Source: Paenibacillus montanisoli (GTDB lineage Bacteria; Bacillota; Bacilli; Paenibacillales; Paenibacillaceae). From it: a DNA stretch of 64,000 nucleotides. Under the pieces are notes generated by a model, which was not told where the DNA came from, did not search any database, and saw only the letters and a list, made by a program, of their open reading frames with translations. The position numbers and the translations under genes are program-made. Within the stretch, counting starts at the first letter, position 1; the number at the start of each line of letters is the position of its first letter. The DNA is taken from positions 1 through 64,000 of the forward strand of contig NZ_QLUW01000004.1 of assembly GCF_003268025.1 (NCBI RefSeq). The letters run 5' to 3'. Below are positions 26,501 through 33,926 of this stretch, one piece after another.

Positions 26501-28288
26501 TTCCTTGTAAGCGAGCTCGACCTGAGCCTCAACGCCCGAAGTCCCAGTGGCCTTCAGGTCAATCGCGCTCTCCGGCTTCAACGGTCCGCCCGCGTCGGTC
26601 CGATCGCCGCTCCAGAGCAGGATGAGCGGCAAATCTTCCGGCGGCGGATTCTCGCCTCCCGTATCATTCGGCTCCCAAGTGTAGGACGGACCGTCAAGCG
26701 TCCAGTGGTAATTCGCGTCGATGGCCTCGACCTGGAACAGATCGCTTATTCCTTCAGCCCTCACCTGCCCGGTTAGGGTCACCGAAGGCGATGCGCCACC
26801 GGCCGGAACGTAGCGAACCGGCACGCCGTTCTTGTAAAGCGCGTATCCCTCTGCGCCGGCAACGGTCGGCCAGCCGAGCGTGATCTGATCCGCGCCTGCG
26901 TTCGACGCTTGCAGCGCGCTTCCGGACGGCCAAACCGGCATGGTGCCGGTCGAGGCGATAAAATAATCCGGCATCGCGATTTGATGGCCGCCGATGTCCT
27001 CTTGCGACATGCCATAGAAGCTTACGGTCCCCGAATCGCTAACGGACGGCCGCTTCAAGGACGGGATTAGCGTGACCGCCGCGCCCGGCACCTCCAGCTT
27101 CGCGTTCTGCAGTCCCTGACTGTCCGCAACGTACACCGCCGTTTCCTCGCTCACGTCGTCTCCCGTCCCGACGGTAACCTCCGTCTCATAGGCGACGTAG
27201 GCGCCGTTCGGACTGATAGACGGATAGAGGCTGTTACGTTCCTGCTCCCCGCCGTTCGGCAGGCGCGAAACGCGGCTGTAGCTATCCGACGTCCGGTCAT
27301 AGACGTAAATATCGTCTTGGCCGTTGGCGTCGCCATCCGCAAGATCGTCGCGGTAGGTCGTGAATGCCATGTACCGGCCGTCCGCGCTCAGAGCAGGCGT
27401 ATAGCCTTGCGTAATGCGCTGAAGCGCGCTGCCTGCCACATTGTAGAGGTATAGGCTCTCGGTGCCGATGTAATCCTCCAGATCCGTCAACTTCGCTGTG
27501 GAAACAAAGGCAATCGTGCCGCCGTCCGCGCTGATGACCGGGTCGAAGCTTTCGTCGTTCCAGCCTGCTTCCAGCGGTACGCTGATCCGCCGCAGCTTGT
27601 CGCCGGATGCTTCGCGATCGAAGAGATAGACGTCCCGCTTCCCGTCGTTATCGCCGGATACAAGACCGTCCGCCGCCGTATCGAACGCGACGTAACGGCC
27701 GTTCGCGCTGACCGATACCGTATTGGCGTTGAACGAACCAAAGCCGCTGGCGGCACTCGTCCCGTTCACCGTTTCCAGCGTGTCGGTCGTCCGGTCATAC
27801 AAGTAGACCTTGACGGCCGGACTCACAAGGCTCTCGCCGTAGCTGTAGACGACATAACGGGCGTCCGGCGTCATGTCGAAGTGGTGCACCCAGCCGGTTG
27901 CATCCGGCGTCTTGACCGTGAGCAGCTCTCCCGTGCGCCGATCATGGAGTTGAACCACGGTACGTCCAGTATCATCTTGCATGATGTAGCTCATGTAGGC
28001 CAAGTACCGTTCGTCCGCGCTTAGCTTGGATACCGGTCGTTGGCTTGCCGCGTACATCAAGCTCAGGAAGCCCCGGCTCAGCTTGCCGAGCACGGTCCAG
28101 GAAGGCGGCGCGGCGGCTGCCTGGATGCCGGCTGCTTCGTTGACCGCCGAGACGATGTCGACGGACCCGGGATCCGAGGTTTCCTCTGTCGCGGCCGCCG
28201 CCGGCAGCGCCGACGTCACGAGCAGCAACAGCGCCAGCAGCATGGCCAGCTTACTGCGAAGGAACAGCATTGCGCTTGCGAATTTCAT
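20552..28288 (-). CDS. Giant SLH-anchored multidomain surface protein (2578 aa)
   Basis: Signal peptide (about 1-34). Residues about 50-450 hold PD40/TolB-like propeller blades (repeated DGRYVAF / DRTSD patterns). Then a fibronectin-like segment (about 457-545), carboxypeptidase-regulatory-like repeats (about 750-950) and a DUF11-like domain (about 1130-1230). A mainly alpha-helical part follows (about 1580-1710) with a charged coiled coil and a small-residue hydrophobic stretch (VGEVAKTALGAWTGAMALTG). After it come another regulatory-like domain, SbsA-type Ig domains (about 1840-2050) and a cadherin-like sandwich (about 2065). Three SLH domains (about 2393, 2454 and 2523) bind pyruvylated cell-wall polymer. 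ATG 28288 follows GGGAG. Surface adhesion or enzyme scaffold is the probable role; no catalytic site was recognised. Confidence 0.9.
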   Translation of the reverse strand: MKFASAMLFLRSKLAMLLALLLLVTSALPAAAATEETSDPGSVDIVSAVNEAAGIQAAAAPPSWTVLGKLSRGFLSLMYAASQRPVSKLSADERYLAYMSYIMQDDTGRTVVQLHDRRTGELLTVKTPDATGWVHHFDMTPDARYVVYSYGESLVSPAVKVYLYDRTTDTLETVNGTSAASGFGSFNANTVSVSANGRYVAFDTAADGLVSGDNDGKRDVYLFDREASGDKLRRISVPLEAGWNDESFDPVISADGGTIAFVSTAKLTDLEDYIGTESLYLYNVAGSALQRITQGYTPALSADGRYMAFTTYRDDLADGDANGQDDIYVYDRTSDSYSRVSRLPNGGEQERNSLYPSISPNGAYVAYETEVTVGTGDDVSEETAVYVADSQGLQNAKLEVPGAAVTLIPSLKRPSVSDSGTVSFYGMSQEDIGGHQIAMPDYFIASTGTMPVWPSGSALQASNAGADQITLGWPTVAGAEGYALYKNGVPVRYVPAGGASPSVTLTGQVRAEGISDLFQVEAIDANYHWTLDGPSYTWEPNDTGGENPPPEDLPLILLWSGDRTDAGGPLKPESAIDLKATGTSGVEAQVELAYKEDVAGTITPKTAAVVLTESAGMKGSFTGSFKLPANATELTDITLKQKRSDGTTAEEKADGLPVPVGGALSVTFAGASKEELAGAILSVYGSQSRNQTVVLGEDGENGDSAVFDGLFPGDDYVVELRTPDYQYEMGRLEGLTVRAGRTTEVSLDVVVPAQVRVLTVDANGAPVANVPVSLYDADRNLLLATTTNADGVTYTHEGLLRGQAVTAELELGNLYYELAPDAVLTKTLAGGVNVLRVPLASPERGTLELTVKDPDGKPLFNAYVSATQTYKGRPVVTNAVTSLDGRVRMELFAGNAVIEATLSSDLYSSGQVNVTVPSGATASLDIPVKRPDTGVVKLEVYKKALDTDWLGPLNLANEAFLTRVESKFGWMSSYYSNAFNVAGGPGTPVSVCVSGAIYAYVSQCKSVTLDEHSNATAEIRLEEKGARVQGKVERRADMYYSAEIYQIKPDGQQSYVDNVWNDSFRTDPFNINVPEGGTYRIEFSRSSEGADYRTRYEYATAEFTIEENQIKNIGTIAFSPSRYFTNKKGNFFSAQSSRVTPGGTLTLRAGYRNTNEETAENAMLVLDIPEGMTVVGDGQGSLAVTGGVGAAVIEGGALRVPVGNLAKDQGGVVTYKLQVSEAYEKQTAAASARIKAKLGTVNVEETLGTAYLDTPRVTLDAPSRLGNPERKTVLSGYAPAGSALVLYDSDVRIGGATANAAGTWEAEVTLIDLGDSGYHALWAEATSNGIALRSDKAYVQYDLNGPELLRMAMAQAPAGKWVMMESGKDANDFVYSVHPGDPFLMDFEFSKPDDVENVRVYLEGQEGEPVTAVRSGDLFRVTVPTTRDALGGIWVDYDVKQPEKEYDGERLDLEQFRASLPVSMRDFEIVSKTDFETVDGVFTGTVVLRFPSLGGKRMSITLKLNPNSTYQPTEAEKALAAKSGVPAIQKRFDIVEQPKSLGITIQGYMPSNLVADTFPVSAGLVSSSRIAAKLGRPAKAGDWGHTAEYFMEIKSDVDEVKDQIDEYKGEFEEQRDNYMGFAGKVNKIMYNVETSGMDCLSELPTTVKQGGKALASLVVGEVAKTALGAWTGAMALTGAPAIIAGYATDVIEDKIDNYVDEQIDAIGTGYNQCNDDSDSDYYTNQMRKRGKKVAKPKWIYDPSGYVYEAVKSNPISDVTATVMMKDPLKGDWKVWNADEYDQVNPQRTDAEGKYGWDVPPGKWKVVWMKDGYETASSAELDVPPPRTEVNAGLVTRAAPRIETVKGYAGESSYVDLTFTRYLEAVELKDEAVTLMDAEGRVLESTLTWIGKEPSAANPDVQLARTIRLTTKQPLTAGGSYTVQANSIYMTSYAGVKMTLADASTPLNFIAEALDTTGPAVASVRLESGGRIIRIAFNEPVASLTEADTAKLALNGQAGFVRSAVAEVNRDGSAPRELLLTLDGEITSAAALTLPAGAVKDLAGNGSVEATVSLAPAGNPRLSGLTVGQYALCSPFNPEVLVYCVKLPTGTKTLTVTPTAADANAALLINGAPAVSGLAQTITIPEDNLVRVTVVLSGAPARTYTIHAEYTSETDGGNTPPDPNPKPPATGGDPLDLTGRALFVRKPNGQGGMSVSVALSKDAIVTALDKAAGNGALRTLFVDVKETADEAALQFPAELAGMLAEAKAVISLRLNGLNVTLDPAAMPTAKPADGAMLRMSIVLTQGLSKEAETSVQLLNREWTLMSFGTASVTVETVSGGSAVPVTFGKKKGIEGVFTGTLDASSAGSMPKVYRYDPATGQWLFAGGAKVAGGKGLQFDMSTPGVYAAIRFQNRFKDTASHWAKPDIDWMSERLLVNGVTPFEFRPENEVTRAEFTAMLTRAIGMKPNHAPSDSVFADVEPGAWYEKDVRTAVALGLVSGVDAKHFAPQRPITREEMALLLSRAYRLLNPEGTEAPDRSVLLEFKDSARIHSWAKDAVALTVQTGLLQGMPNGSFSPDSRATRAQAAAVLARLLKKQEL

Positions 28289-28468
28289 AGAATCACTACG
28301 CTCCCGAATATGTATTTTGAAAAAAGTCCCAAAAATGATTATACATACCGTAGCACTCTATGTTTGTCGAATTTTGATGTCGAATGACGAATATTTATAG
28401 CTTGCGGCAGTAGACGGGGATTAATCGAAGGGCTTGCGGCATACGGCGGCACGCTGCTTAGGCATAAG

Positions 28469-28496
28469 AAAAGCACAACCATTTGGATGTGCTTTT
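28469..28496 (-). terminator. Terminator after the gene at 28527-29150
   Basis: Nine-bp stem AAAAGCACA / TGTGCTTTT with a 10-nt loop, 30 nt past the stop codon. The A and T ends allow function in both directions. Confidence 0.85.
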
Positions 28497-28526
28497 AAAT
28501 GAAACTTTATTGAGACTTGTCCACCG

Positions 28527-29150
28527 CTAAATCGAGAGATAAACATCAATAGCGAAAGCCAGTGCTGCCGGATTAAACGAGGGCGGACTAATAGAATAGT
28601 TAACGGCTGCGAACGATACGACAAGCTGAAAGGTATGTCCGTTACGTGAAGCAGGAACGGATGTACTGAATTGAGAATAGTAGCGAACATTTAGCCAGTT
28701 AAAGGGTACATCATCGACAACTCCGGTATTCGGATCTAATAATCCATCGGTAAGATTGCCTGCGGGAGTGAGGGACGTAAATAAGTCCCCGCTAGTATTA
28801 TCGAAAAGGTCGATCTGTACGTCATGTGCATTATCGCAAAATACTGTTAAATTTAAAACAACCTGATTGTCAGTGTTCAATCCGAAAACGCTGGGTGAAA
28901 CAGCGAAAAAAAGGAGTTGGGGAGTGGTAGTAGACGAGCCCCAAACATAGGATGGAGGCGCCTTCGTAAAGCTGCCGCTATTATCGTTCGCGTACGGCAG
29001 CAATCGCGGCCATTGTGCCGCAACACGCCCCACGTCGGTTGCTAAGGTACCCGAATTGGCTCTTGCATTGGCAATTGCCGTTGCTCTATCCGTTGCTACG
29101 AAAGTCGTAGAGTTGCTGCTAATAATTCTCGTTCTTTCTAACATAGTCAA
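28527..29150 (-). CDS. Uncharacterised protein, 207 aa
   Basis: No family recognised. It lacks a signal peptide and membrane segment. The sequence is rich in Ser, Thr, Asn and Val, with alternating hydrophobic residues that suggest beta structure (QLLFFAVSPSVFGLNTD, VVLNLTVFCDNAHDVQID). A very strong AAGGAGGTGA precedes a TTG start by 6 nt (ATG alternative 6 nt later). The strong translation signal and its own terminator suggest an abundant, perhaps sporulation-stage or surface protein; that is inference. Confidence 0.6.
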   Translation of the reverse strand: MTMLERTRIISSNSTTFVATDRATAIANARANSGTLATDVGRVAAQWPRLLPYANDNSGSFTKAPPSYVWGSSTTTPQLLFFAVSPSVFGLNTDNQVVLNLTVFCDNAHDVQIDLFDNTSGDLFTSLTPAGNLTDGLLDPNTGVVDDVPFNWLNVRYYSQFSTSVPASRNGHTFQLVVSFAAVNYSISPPSFNPAALAFAIDVYLSI

Positions 29151-29243
29151 TTTAAGTCACCTCCTTGATGCTTGATCCTTTATTGTATGACTTTTGTATC
29201 AAGGAGGGACGGGCTCCTGGGTTAGATTTTTTATAAAAGAAAA

Positions 29244-29272
29244 AGGAGATCTCTGAAAAGATCCCCTCTTGA
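29244..29272 (-). terminator. Terminator after the DUF4256 gene
   Basis: Minus strand: GGGGATCT / AGATCTCC stem, then TTTTTCTTTT, about 10 nt after the stop. Confidence 0.75.
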
Positions 29273-29281
29273 AGCAAACGT

Positions 29282-29863
29282 TTAAACCCTTAGCGACCCA
29301 CGGAACCCTCTAGCCGCATAGTAGGACTCTGCTCCATTGTGGTACACGAAGACAGTGTCATAGCGACGATCGCAAAAGATGGCTCCGCCGAGTTTTCGAA
29401 TGCTAGCGGGCGTTTTCACCCAGCTCGACGTTTTCAAATCGAAGTTTCCAAGGTTCTGCAGCTCCCGGTATTGGTCTTCCGTTAAAAGGTCAATACCCAT
29501 GTCGAATGCCATCTCCACCGCATTGTTTTGCGGCTTATGTTCTTTCCTCGACTCCAGCGCTTCACGGTCGTAACAAAGACTTCTGCGGCCCTTAGGACTT
29601 TCCGCTGAACAATCGTAAAACACGTACTCGTCCGCTTCGTTGTCAAGACCAATGACATCCGGTTCGCCGCCGGTACTCTCCATTTCATTCAGCGACCATA
29701 ATTTTTCCGGTTTAGCTGCTTCGAGCTTTGCTTGTACGTTAGCCCATTTAAGGCCATCATGGCGGTTCATGTTTTTCTCAAAACGAGCTTTCAATGTTTT
29801 AAGCAGTCCTTCTCGTTGTTCCGGAGATAACTCCTTTTTACTGCTGATGGGACTCGTTGTCAT
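29282..29863 (-). CDS. DUF4256 family protein
   Basis: About 193 residues matching the DUF4256 family along its length: LKTLKARFEKNMNRHDGLKW near the start, YVFYDCSAESPKGRRSLCYD in the middle, DLLTEDQYRELQNLGNFD and the closing GGAIFCDRRYDTVFVYHNGA. Function unknown. Three consecutive ATG codons follow GGGAG; the third (29863), 8 nt away, is best placed, and earlier starts add up to 6 residues. Confidence 0.88.
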   Translation of the reverse strand: MTTSPISSKKELSPEQREGLLKTLKARFEKNMNRHDGLKWANVQAKLEAAKPEKLWSLNEMESTGGEPDVIGLDNEADEYVFYDCSAESPKGRRSLCYDREALESRKEHKPQNNAVEMAFDMGIDLLTEDQYRELQNLGNFDLKTSSWVKTPASIRKLGGAIFCDRRYDTVFVYHNGAESYYAARGFRGSLRV

Positions 29864-29944
29864 CATCATTTCTCCCTTCAAATAGGCTTGCTCCTAGTGA
29901 GCAACACACATCTTCTCTCTCCGTTTCAGACAATATCATCCCAA

Positions 29945-30265
29945 TTATAGCGCAAAGTGAGGGGGAATAAAAAAGCCCTTCCTTGTTAAAGGAGGGCATG
30001 GCAATTGGTCATTGGTGCAGTGTCGCTCGCGTTCAAATAAAACCGGTTTCTCAGCCACGAGGTGCCTGTAAAGCATCTCATTCGCTTCTTCCGCCGGTTT
30101 CTCAGCCAAGAGGTGCCCGTGGAGCACCTCTTTCACTTCTTCCGCCGGTTTCTCAGCCAAGAGGTGCCCGTGGAGCACCTCTTTAGCTTCTCCCGCCGAT
30201 TTCTCAGCCAAGAGGTGCCCGTGGAGCACCTCTTTCGCTTCTCCCGCCGAAAATTCCGTCGTCAT
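29945..30265 (-). CDS. Doubtful small repetitive protein (106 aa)
   Basis: Four 17-residue units of the type EEAKEVLHGHLLAEKPA, encoded by 51-bp DNA repeats, followed by a tail whose codons include a terminator. The units could form amphipathic helices. No good ribosome binding site precedes the ATG. Because 51 is a multiple of three, the frame stays open automatically, so the repeat may be a DNA or RNA structure rather than a gene. Confidence 0.25.
   Translation of the reverse strand: MTTEFSAGEAKEVLHGHLLAEKSAGEAKEVLHGHLLAEKPAEEVKEVLHGHLLAEKPAEEANEMLYRHLVAEKPVLFERERHCTNDQLPCPPLTRKGFFIPPHFAL
29968..29999 (-). terminator. Terminator-like hairpin
   Basis: Minus strand: GCCCTCCT pairs with AGGAAGGGC (one bulge) and TTTTTT follows. 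It lies inside the doubtful repetitive frame, which argues against that frame, and is the first terminator downstream of the discoidin pseudogene. Confidence 0.75.
30042..30245. repeat. Four tandem 51-bp hairpin repeats
   Basis: Four contiguous units, each with TTTCTCAGCCAAGAGGTGC; three contain the perfect hairpin AGAGGTGC-(7 nt)-GCACCTCT, and the first has decayed (GAGGTGCctgtaaaGCATCTC). Same period as the 9.8-kb array but different sequence. Confidence 0.92.
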
Positions 30266-30315
30266 CAGTTTTCCATATCAGCGGGATCTTCGCCGATGAG
30301 CTATTATGCTCACCT

Positions 30316-30738
30316 TCACGGCCGACCGAAAACCGTAAACTCCCATACGCCGATACGCATCCCCCGCGGTGCGGCAATGATGAACAGCCGGGCAAAGCGG
30401 GCCCGCTTCGGTCCCCAAGTGTCATACACGATATGCTGGTCGATCGTATTATCGGATTTATCAATTAGGGTGAACCATTCTACCCCATCGATCGAACCTT
30501 CGATCCTGTATGGATACGGACCGGGTGCGATCCCCGCATCATAATCCAGCCCTCTGTCGGCAAACAGTGTGCGTGCTGAATAAACCTCGTATTCACGTCC
30601 CAGGTCAACGCGGATCCACTGCGCTGTACGCGAATCGGCCGCTTCCCACCACGTACGGATATAGTTATCGATCGCATATACCGGCTCATGACCGGGCGCA
30701 TAGCTGGAGGCCTTAACCGACCACCGCGCTGTCTGTAA
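30316..30738 (-). pseudogene. Discoidin (F5/8 type C) domain fragment without a start
   Basis: An open minus-strand frame of about 140 codons with no start codon, beginning after an in-frame TAG. It reads as a complete C-terminal F5/8C module: the pattern YAIDNYIRTWWEAADSRTAQ, then WIRVDLGREYEVYSARTLF, YRIEGSIDGVEWFTLID and RMRIGVWEFTVFGRP-stop style ending. These modules bind carbohydrate in extracellular glycosidases. The 5' end coincides with a long direct repeat (30724-30808), so the gene was probably cut by recombination at that repeat. Confidence 0.75.
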
Positions 30739-30808
30739 TTGCTAGTTTTAGGGTCATCCTTTTGCAGGATGGCCCTTTCTTTGATCTCGCTTGTTCAACT
30801 ATCGTTCT
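30724..30808. repeat. Direct repeat, copy 1 (with terminator hairpin)
   Basis: Shares CCGCGCTGTCTGTAA, AGTTTTAG, the hairpin AGGGTCATCC/GGATGGCCCT, CTTTCTTT and TTCAAxxATCGTT with copy 2 at 31893-31975. Copy 1 lies between the 5' ends of two divergent genes, an odd place for a terminator. Confidence 0.8.
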
Positions 30809-30878
30809 AGAGGAAATAGAACAAATTTAACGAATAGATATTTTTGGTAATATAACCAAGCTAAAGGAGCTGTGAATT

Positions 30879-31775
30879 TTGGCTTTTAAAGATGCGACCA
30901 GAAAAGGGAAATTTGAATTAACGTTCCCAGTACGTCTAGTATCCGATGTTAAAAAGTCTCAGGAATGGTTTCGCGATGTGTTGAAATGTAACGATATTAG
31001 CGGGTGGGGCCATGCTACAAGGGAAGGCATGGGGATTATTTTATTACAGGCTGCTTCACCGGAGGATATTCGTCCAAACACTGTGCCGAAGAAGCACTCC
31101 GATTATCCTACAGAATGGGATGGCCCGGATTATGGTTGGGATTCGTTGATTTACGTGAAGTGGGAAAACCTGGATTACATTGTCGAGGAAGTTCGCAGTA
31201 ACGGCGGTAAAATCGCGATTGAACCTTTTGAGTACTCGCACGGAGGCCATACTTACAAGAAAGCTCATATTTCTGACCTGGACGGATACAACATGGTTTT
31301 AAGCGCGAGGCGTCTTCAGACAGACGAACAAATGAATCACGATCAAGAATCTATATTTAAAAAGACGTATCAAGTACGTCTTGTCTCCGATTTGAAGAAG
31401 TCAATGGAATGGTACAGCAATGTATTAGGATGCGATGAGGTGAACAACTGGGGATATGCAAGACGCGGCGAAATGGAAGTGATTTTACAGCAGGCAGTAT
31501 CACCGCATGATGTACGACCCAATGCCCTTTCCGCAAAAATTAAAGGCATCCCCAATACGTGGGAAGGCCCGGATGAACCCTGGGATACTTTCGTTCATAC
31601 GCCATGGGAAGATGTGGCTCTTATCGTTGATGAGGTACGAGGAAAAGGCGGTACGATTGGAATGGAACCAACTGAAAGTTCAGAGGATGGCTGGGACTTT
31701 GTAAATGCACAAATTTTAGATCCAGACGGGTATAGCATTATTCTTGGAGGAATGAGAAGAAGTAATATCTCCTAA
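30879..31775 (+). CDS. Double VOC (glyoxalase/bleomycin-resistance fold) protein
   Basis: 298 residues made of two homologous ~130-residue halves joined by a linker. Each has FPVRLVSDVKKSQEWFRDVL or YQVRLVSDLKKSMEWYSNVL, a shared QAxSPxDxRPN motif and a closing DLDGYNMVLSA or DPDGYSIILGG. This is a tandem duplication in the VOC superfamily (dioxygenases, glyoxalases, antibiotic-binding proteins); substrate unknown. TTG start 10 nt after AAAGGAG. It lies exactly between two copies of a long direct repeat. Confidence 0.88.
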   Translation: MAFKDATRKGKFELTFPVRLVSDVKKSQEWFRDVLKCNDISGWGHATREGMGIILLQAASPEDIRPNTVPKKHSDYPTEWDGPDYGWDSLIYVKWENLDYIVEEVRSNGGKIAIEPFEYSHGGHTYKKAHISDLDGYNMVLSARRLQTDEQMNHDQESIFKKTYQVRLVSDLKKSMEWYSNVLGCDEVNNWGYARRGEMEVILQQAVSPHDVRPNALSAKIKGIPNTWEGPDEPWDTFVHTPWEDVALIVDEVRGKGGTIGMEPTESSEDGWDFVNAQILDPDGYSIILGGMRRSNIS

Positions 31776-31864
31776 GTAATGAACTGCACGTTAGCTTAAA
31801 AACGGTTCAAGCAATCCCATGCCGCTCAACACGCTTTAACAGGCTCCTGCACGTTTTACCCCAA

Positions 31865-31950
31865 AAAACTTGCCATTACTTGTGGTACGGTTCTCCGCGC
31901 TGTCTGTAACGGCAAGTTTTAGAGCCATCCTCACGGGATGGCTCTTTCTT
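31865..31950 (+). terminator. Long hairpin plus terminator after the VOC gene
   Basis: First a long inverted repeat: AAAACTTGCCATTAC (31865-31879) and GTAACGGCAAGTTTT (31906-31920), 26 nt apart. Then AGAGCCATCC-TCAC-GGGATGGCTCT and CTTTCTTT (31921-31950), a good terminator. It also separates the VOC gene from the convergent GNAT gene. Confidence 0.8.
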
Positions 31951-31975
31951 TATCTCTCTTATTCAATCATCGTTA
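31893..31975. repeat. Direct repeat, copy 2
   Basis: Counterpart of 30724-30808, overlapping the right arm of the long hairpin and the terminator. The ~1.17 kb between equivalent points of the two copies contains the VOC gene. Confidence 0.8.
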
Positions 31976-32400
31976 TCCAGTAGGTATCGAGCTGTACTGC
32001 GGACCATCATTTCCCGTCGTACGAAGCCGTACTTCTCATAGAGTCCATGCGCGTCTCGTGTACCGAGATAAATAGACGTATGGCGAATGCGAGGATGGTC
32101 GACCAAAACAGCCATCATCCATTTGCCGAGTCCTTTTCCGCGATATCCGGAGTCAACGATCACGTCGCACATCCAGGAAAAGGTTGCTCCATCCGTTACA
32201 ATCCGCATGAAACCTACTTGAAGCCCGTCCGCGCTGTAAACTCCAAAACAAAGCGATTCTTTCCAGCTTTTCATGATGGTTTCTTCCGACCGTTCCGCGG
32301 CCCAATAACTGCTCTTCAATAATGCAATGATCATATCCGGCTGCAGCTCTTCCACACTGTCACTGATTCTGTAAGGCAGGCTATCATGAATCCACTCCAT
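31963..32400 (-). CDS. GNAT family N-acetyltransferase
   Basis: 145 residues. The acetyl-CoA binding loop DSGYRGKGLGKWMM and the closing GLYEKYGFVRRE are typical of small GNATs, which acetylate small molecules or protein N-termini. TAGGAGG before the ATG. Divergent from a MocR-type regulator 111 bp away, a layout in which the regulator often controls its neighbour. Confidence 0.9.
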   Translation of the reverse strand: MEWIHDSLPYRISDSVEELQPDMIIALLKSSYWAAERSEETIMKSWKESLCFGVYSADGLQVGFMRIVTDGATFSWMCDVIVDSGYRGKGLGKWMMAVLVDHPRIRHTSIYLGTRDAHGLYEKYGFVRREMMVRSTARYLLDNDD

Positions 32401-32511
32401 CTGTATACCTCCTATAGTTCACCATTCGTAATGCGTATAGTATAATGGTAACAGTTGGAAGTGGATAATGAATTATTTAGCGACTATACCCATACAGATT
32501 AGGGTGGAAAA

Positions 32512-33894
32512 ATGACTAAATACGAGAATGTGAAGGACGATCTGAAACAACAGATTAACAGCGGGTCGATCAAGCCGGGCGGTAAATTACCGTCCATCCG
32601 AGAGCTTAGTGAACATTGGAAGTGCAGTAAAAACACCGTAATCCGAGCCATCGATGAATTGGAAAAAGAACACCTGATTTACTCGGTACCGAAGAGTGGC
32701 CACTACGTTATTGTTCGTTCCTCCAAGTCTGAGGATCGGCCGGGAGGGCGAATTGATTTTGCCGTGGCTGCTCCGGATCCTGGTATTATCCCCTATGATG
32801 AAATTCAGCACGGGTTGAACCGAGCGGTACAGCTATACGGAGATCGCCTCTTTACATACGGCGATCCGCTCGGATTTCCATCTCTACGAGAGGCTATATC
32901 CCAGCACCTGGCGTCTTCTCAAATTTTTGCTGGACCCGAACGAATCTGCGTCGTCTCCGGCGCCCAACAAGCTCTTCACTTGCTTGCCTCCATGCCATTC
33001 CCGAATGGGAAATCGGCGATCTTGGTCGAACAGCCCTGCTATGCCGGAATGTTGAAATTAATGAGCCTCCTCGGGGTAACCGCAATCGGAATTGCTCGAA
33101 CGGAATCAGGCCTTGACCTTGATGAACTGGAACGGCATTTTCGGAACAATTCCATTAAGTTTTTTTATACGGTCCCCCGATACCACAACCCGCTCGGAAC
33201 CAGCTTGTCACGTCGGGAGAAAGAAGCAATCGCATCCATGGCGGAGAAATACGATGTGTATATCGTGGAGGACGACTATCTCGCAGACTTGGAAACGGAC
33301 AGCAAAGCCGATCCCATTTGCAGCTATGATTATTCGGGCCGCGTCATCTACATCCGAAGCTTTTCCAAAATAATGCTGCCCGGCCTGCGACTCGGTGCCG
33401 CTGTACTACCCGAAGCCTTAACCACTTTGTTCCGTATGTACAAATCGTCGTGCGATTTAGGCACAGCCGCCCTTTCGCAAGCCGCTTTGGAGATTCATCT
33501 GGGCAGCGGATTGTTTCAGCGCCACGCCGCCATGATGAGAGAACGCTATGGCATTCGAATGAAGGCTCTGCAGCAGGCATGCAGCCGCTATTTGAACGAG
33601 GGTTTTCGTCTAAGCAAATCAACCGGCGGTATATTTGCGCAACTCGAGCTGCCTCATCATCTGGCGGCAGAGGAGCTGGCCGCGGCCCTTCGTCAGAAGG
33701 ACGTGCATGTTTTTCCTACGATGCATTGCTACCTTCCTAGTGTGGAAAGCGCGAACAGCTGGCGCCTCAGCATTATTCGCACGAATGAACAAGAGATTGA
33801 GGACGGCATCCGGATCGTTCGCCAGACGGCCGACGAGCTAATGAGCCAAAGAAGTACAATCAAATTCAGCCGATCAGCCATTACTTGGATTTAG
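32512..33894 (+). CDS. MocR/GntR-type transcriptional regulator with aminotransferase domain
   Basis: 460 residues. GntR-type winged helix at 1-70 (LPSIRELSEHWKCSKNTVIRA) is joined to a fold-type I aminotransferase domain. The PLP-binding Lys lies in SFSKIMLPGLRLG, preceded by PRYHNPLGTSLSRREK and VEDDYLADLE. MocR proteins use PLP or an amino-acid adduct as effector, mostly in PLP, GABA or taurine metabolism. Divergent from the GNAT gene, its likely target. Confidence 0.92.
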   Translation: MTKYENVKDDLKQQINSGSIKPGGKLPSIRELSEHWKCSKNTVIRAIDELEKEHLIYSVPKSGHYVIVRSSKSEDRPGGRIDFAVAAPDPGIIPYDEIQHGLNRAVQLYGDRLFTYGDPLGFPSLREAISQHLASSQIFAGPERICVVSGAQQALHLLASMPFPNGKSAILVEQPCYAGMLKLMSLLGVTAIGIARTESGLDLDELERHFRNNSIKFFYTVPRYHNPLGTSLSRREKEAIASMAEKYDVYIVEDDYLADLETDSKADPICSYDYSGRVIYIRSFSKIMLPGLRLGAAVLPEALTTLFRMYKSSCDLGTAALSQAALEIHLGSGLFQRHAAMMRERYGIRMKALQQACSRYLNEGFRLSKSTGGIFAQLELPHHLAAEELAAALRQKDVHVFPTMHCYLPSVESANSWRLSIIRTNEQEIEDGIRIVRQTADELMSQRSTIKFSRSAITWI

Positions 33895-33926
33895 AAGTCG
33901 TCGCTAAAGCCCCGCAAGGAATCCTG

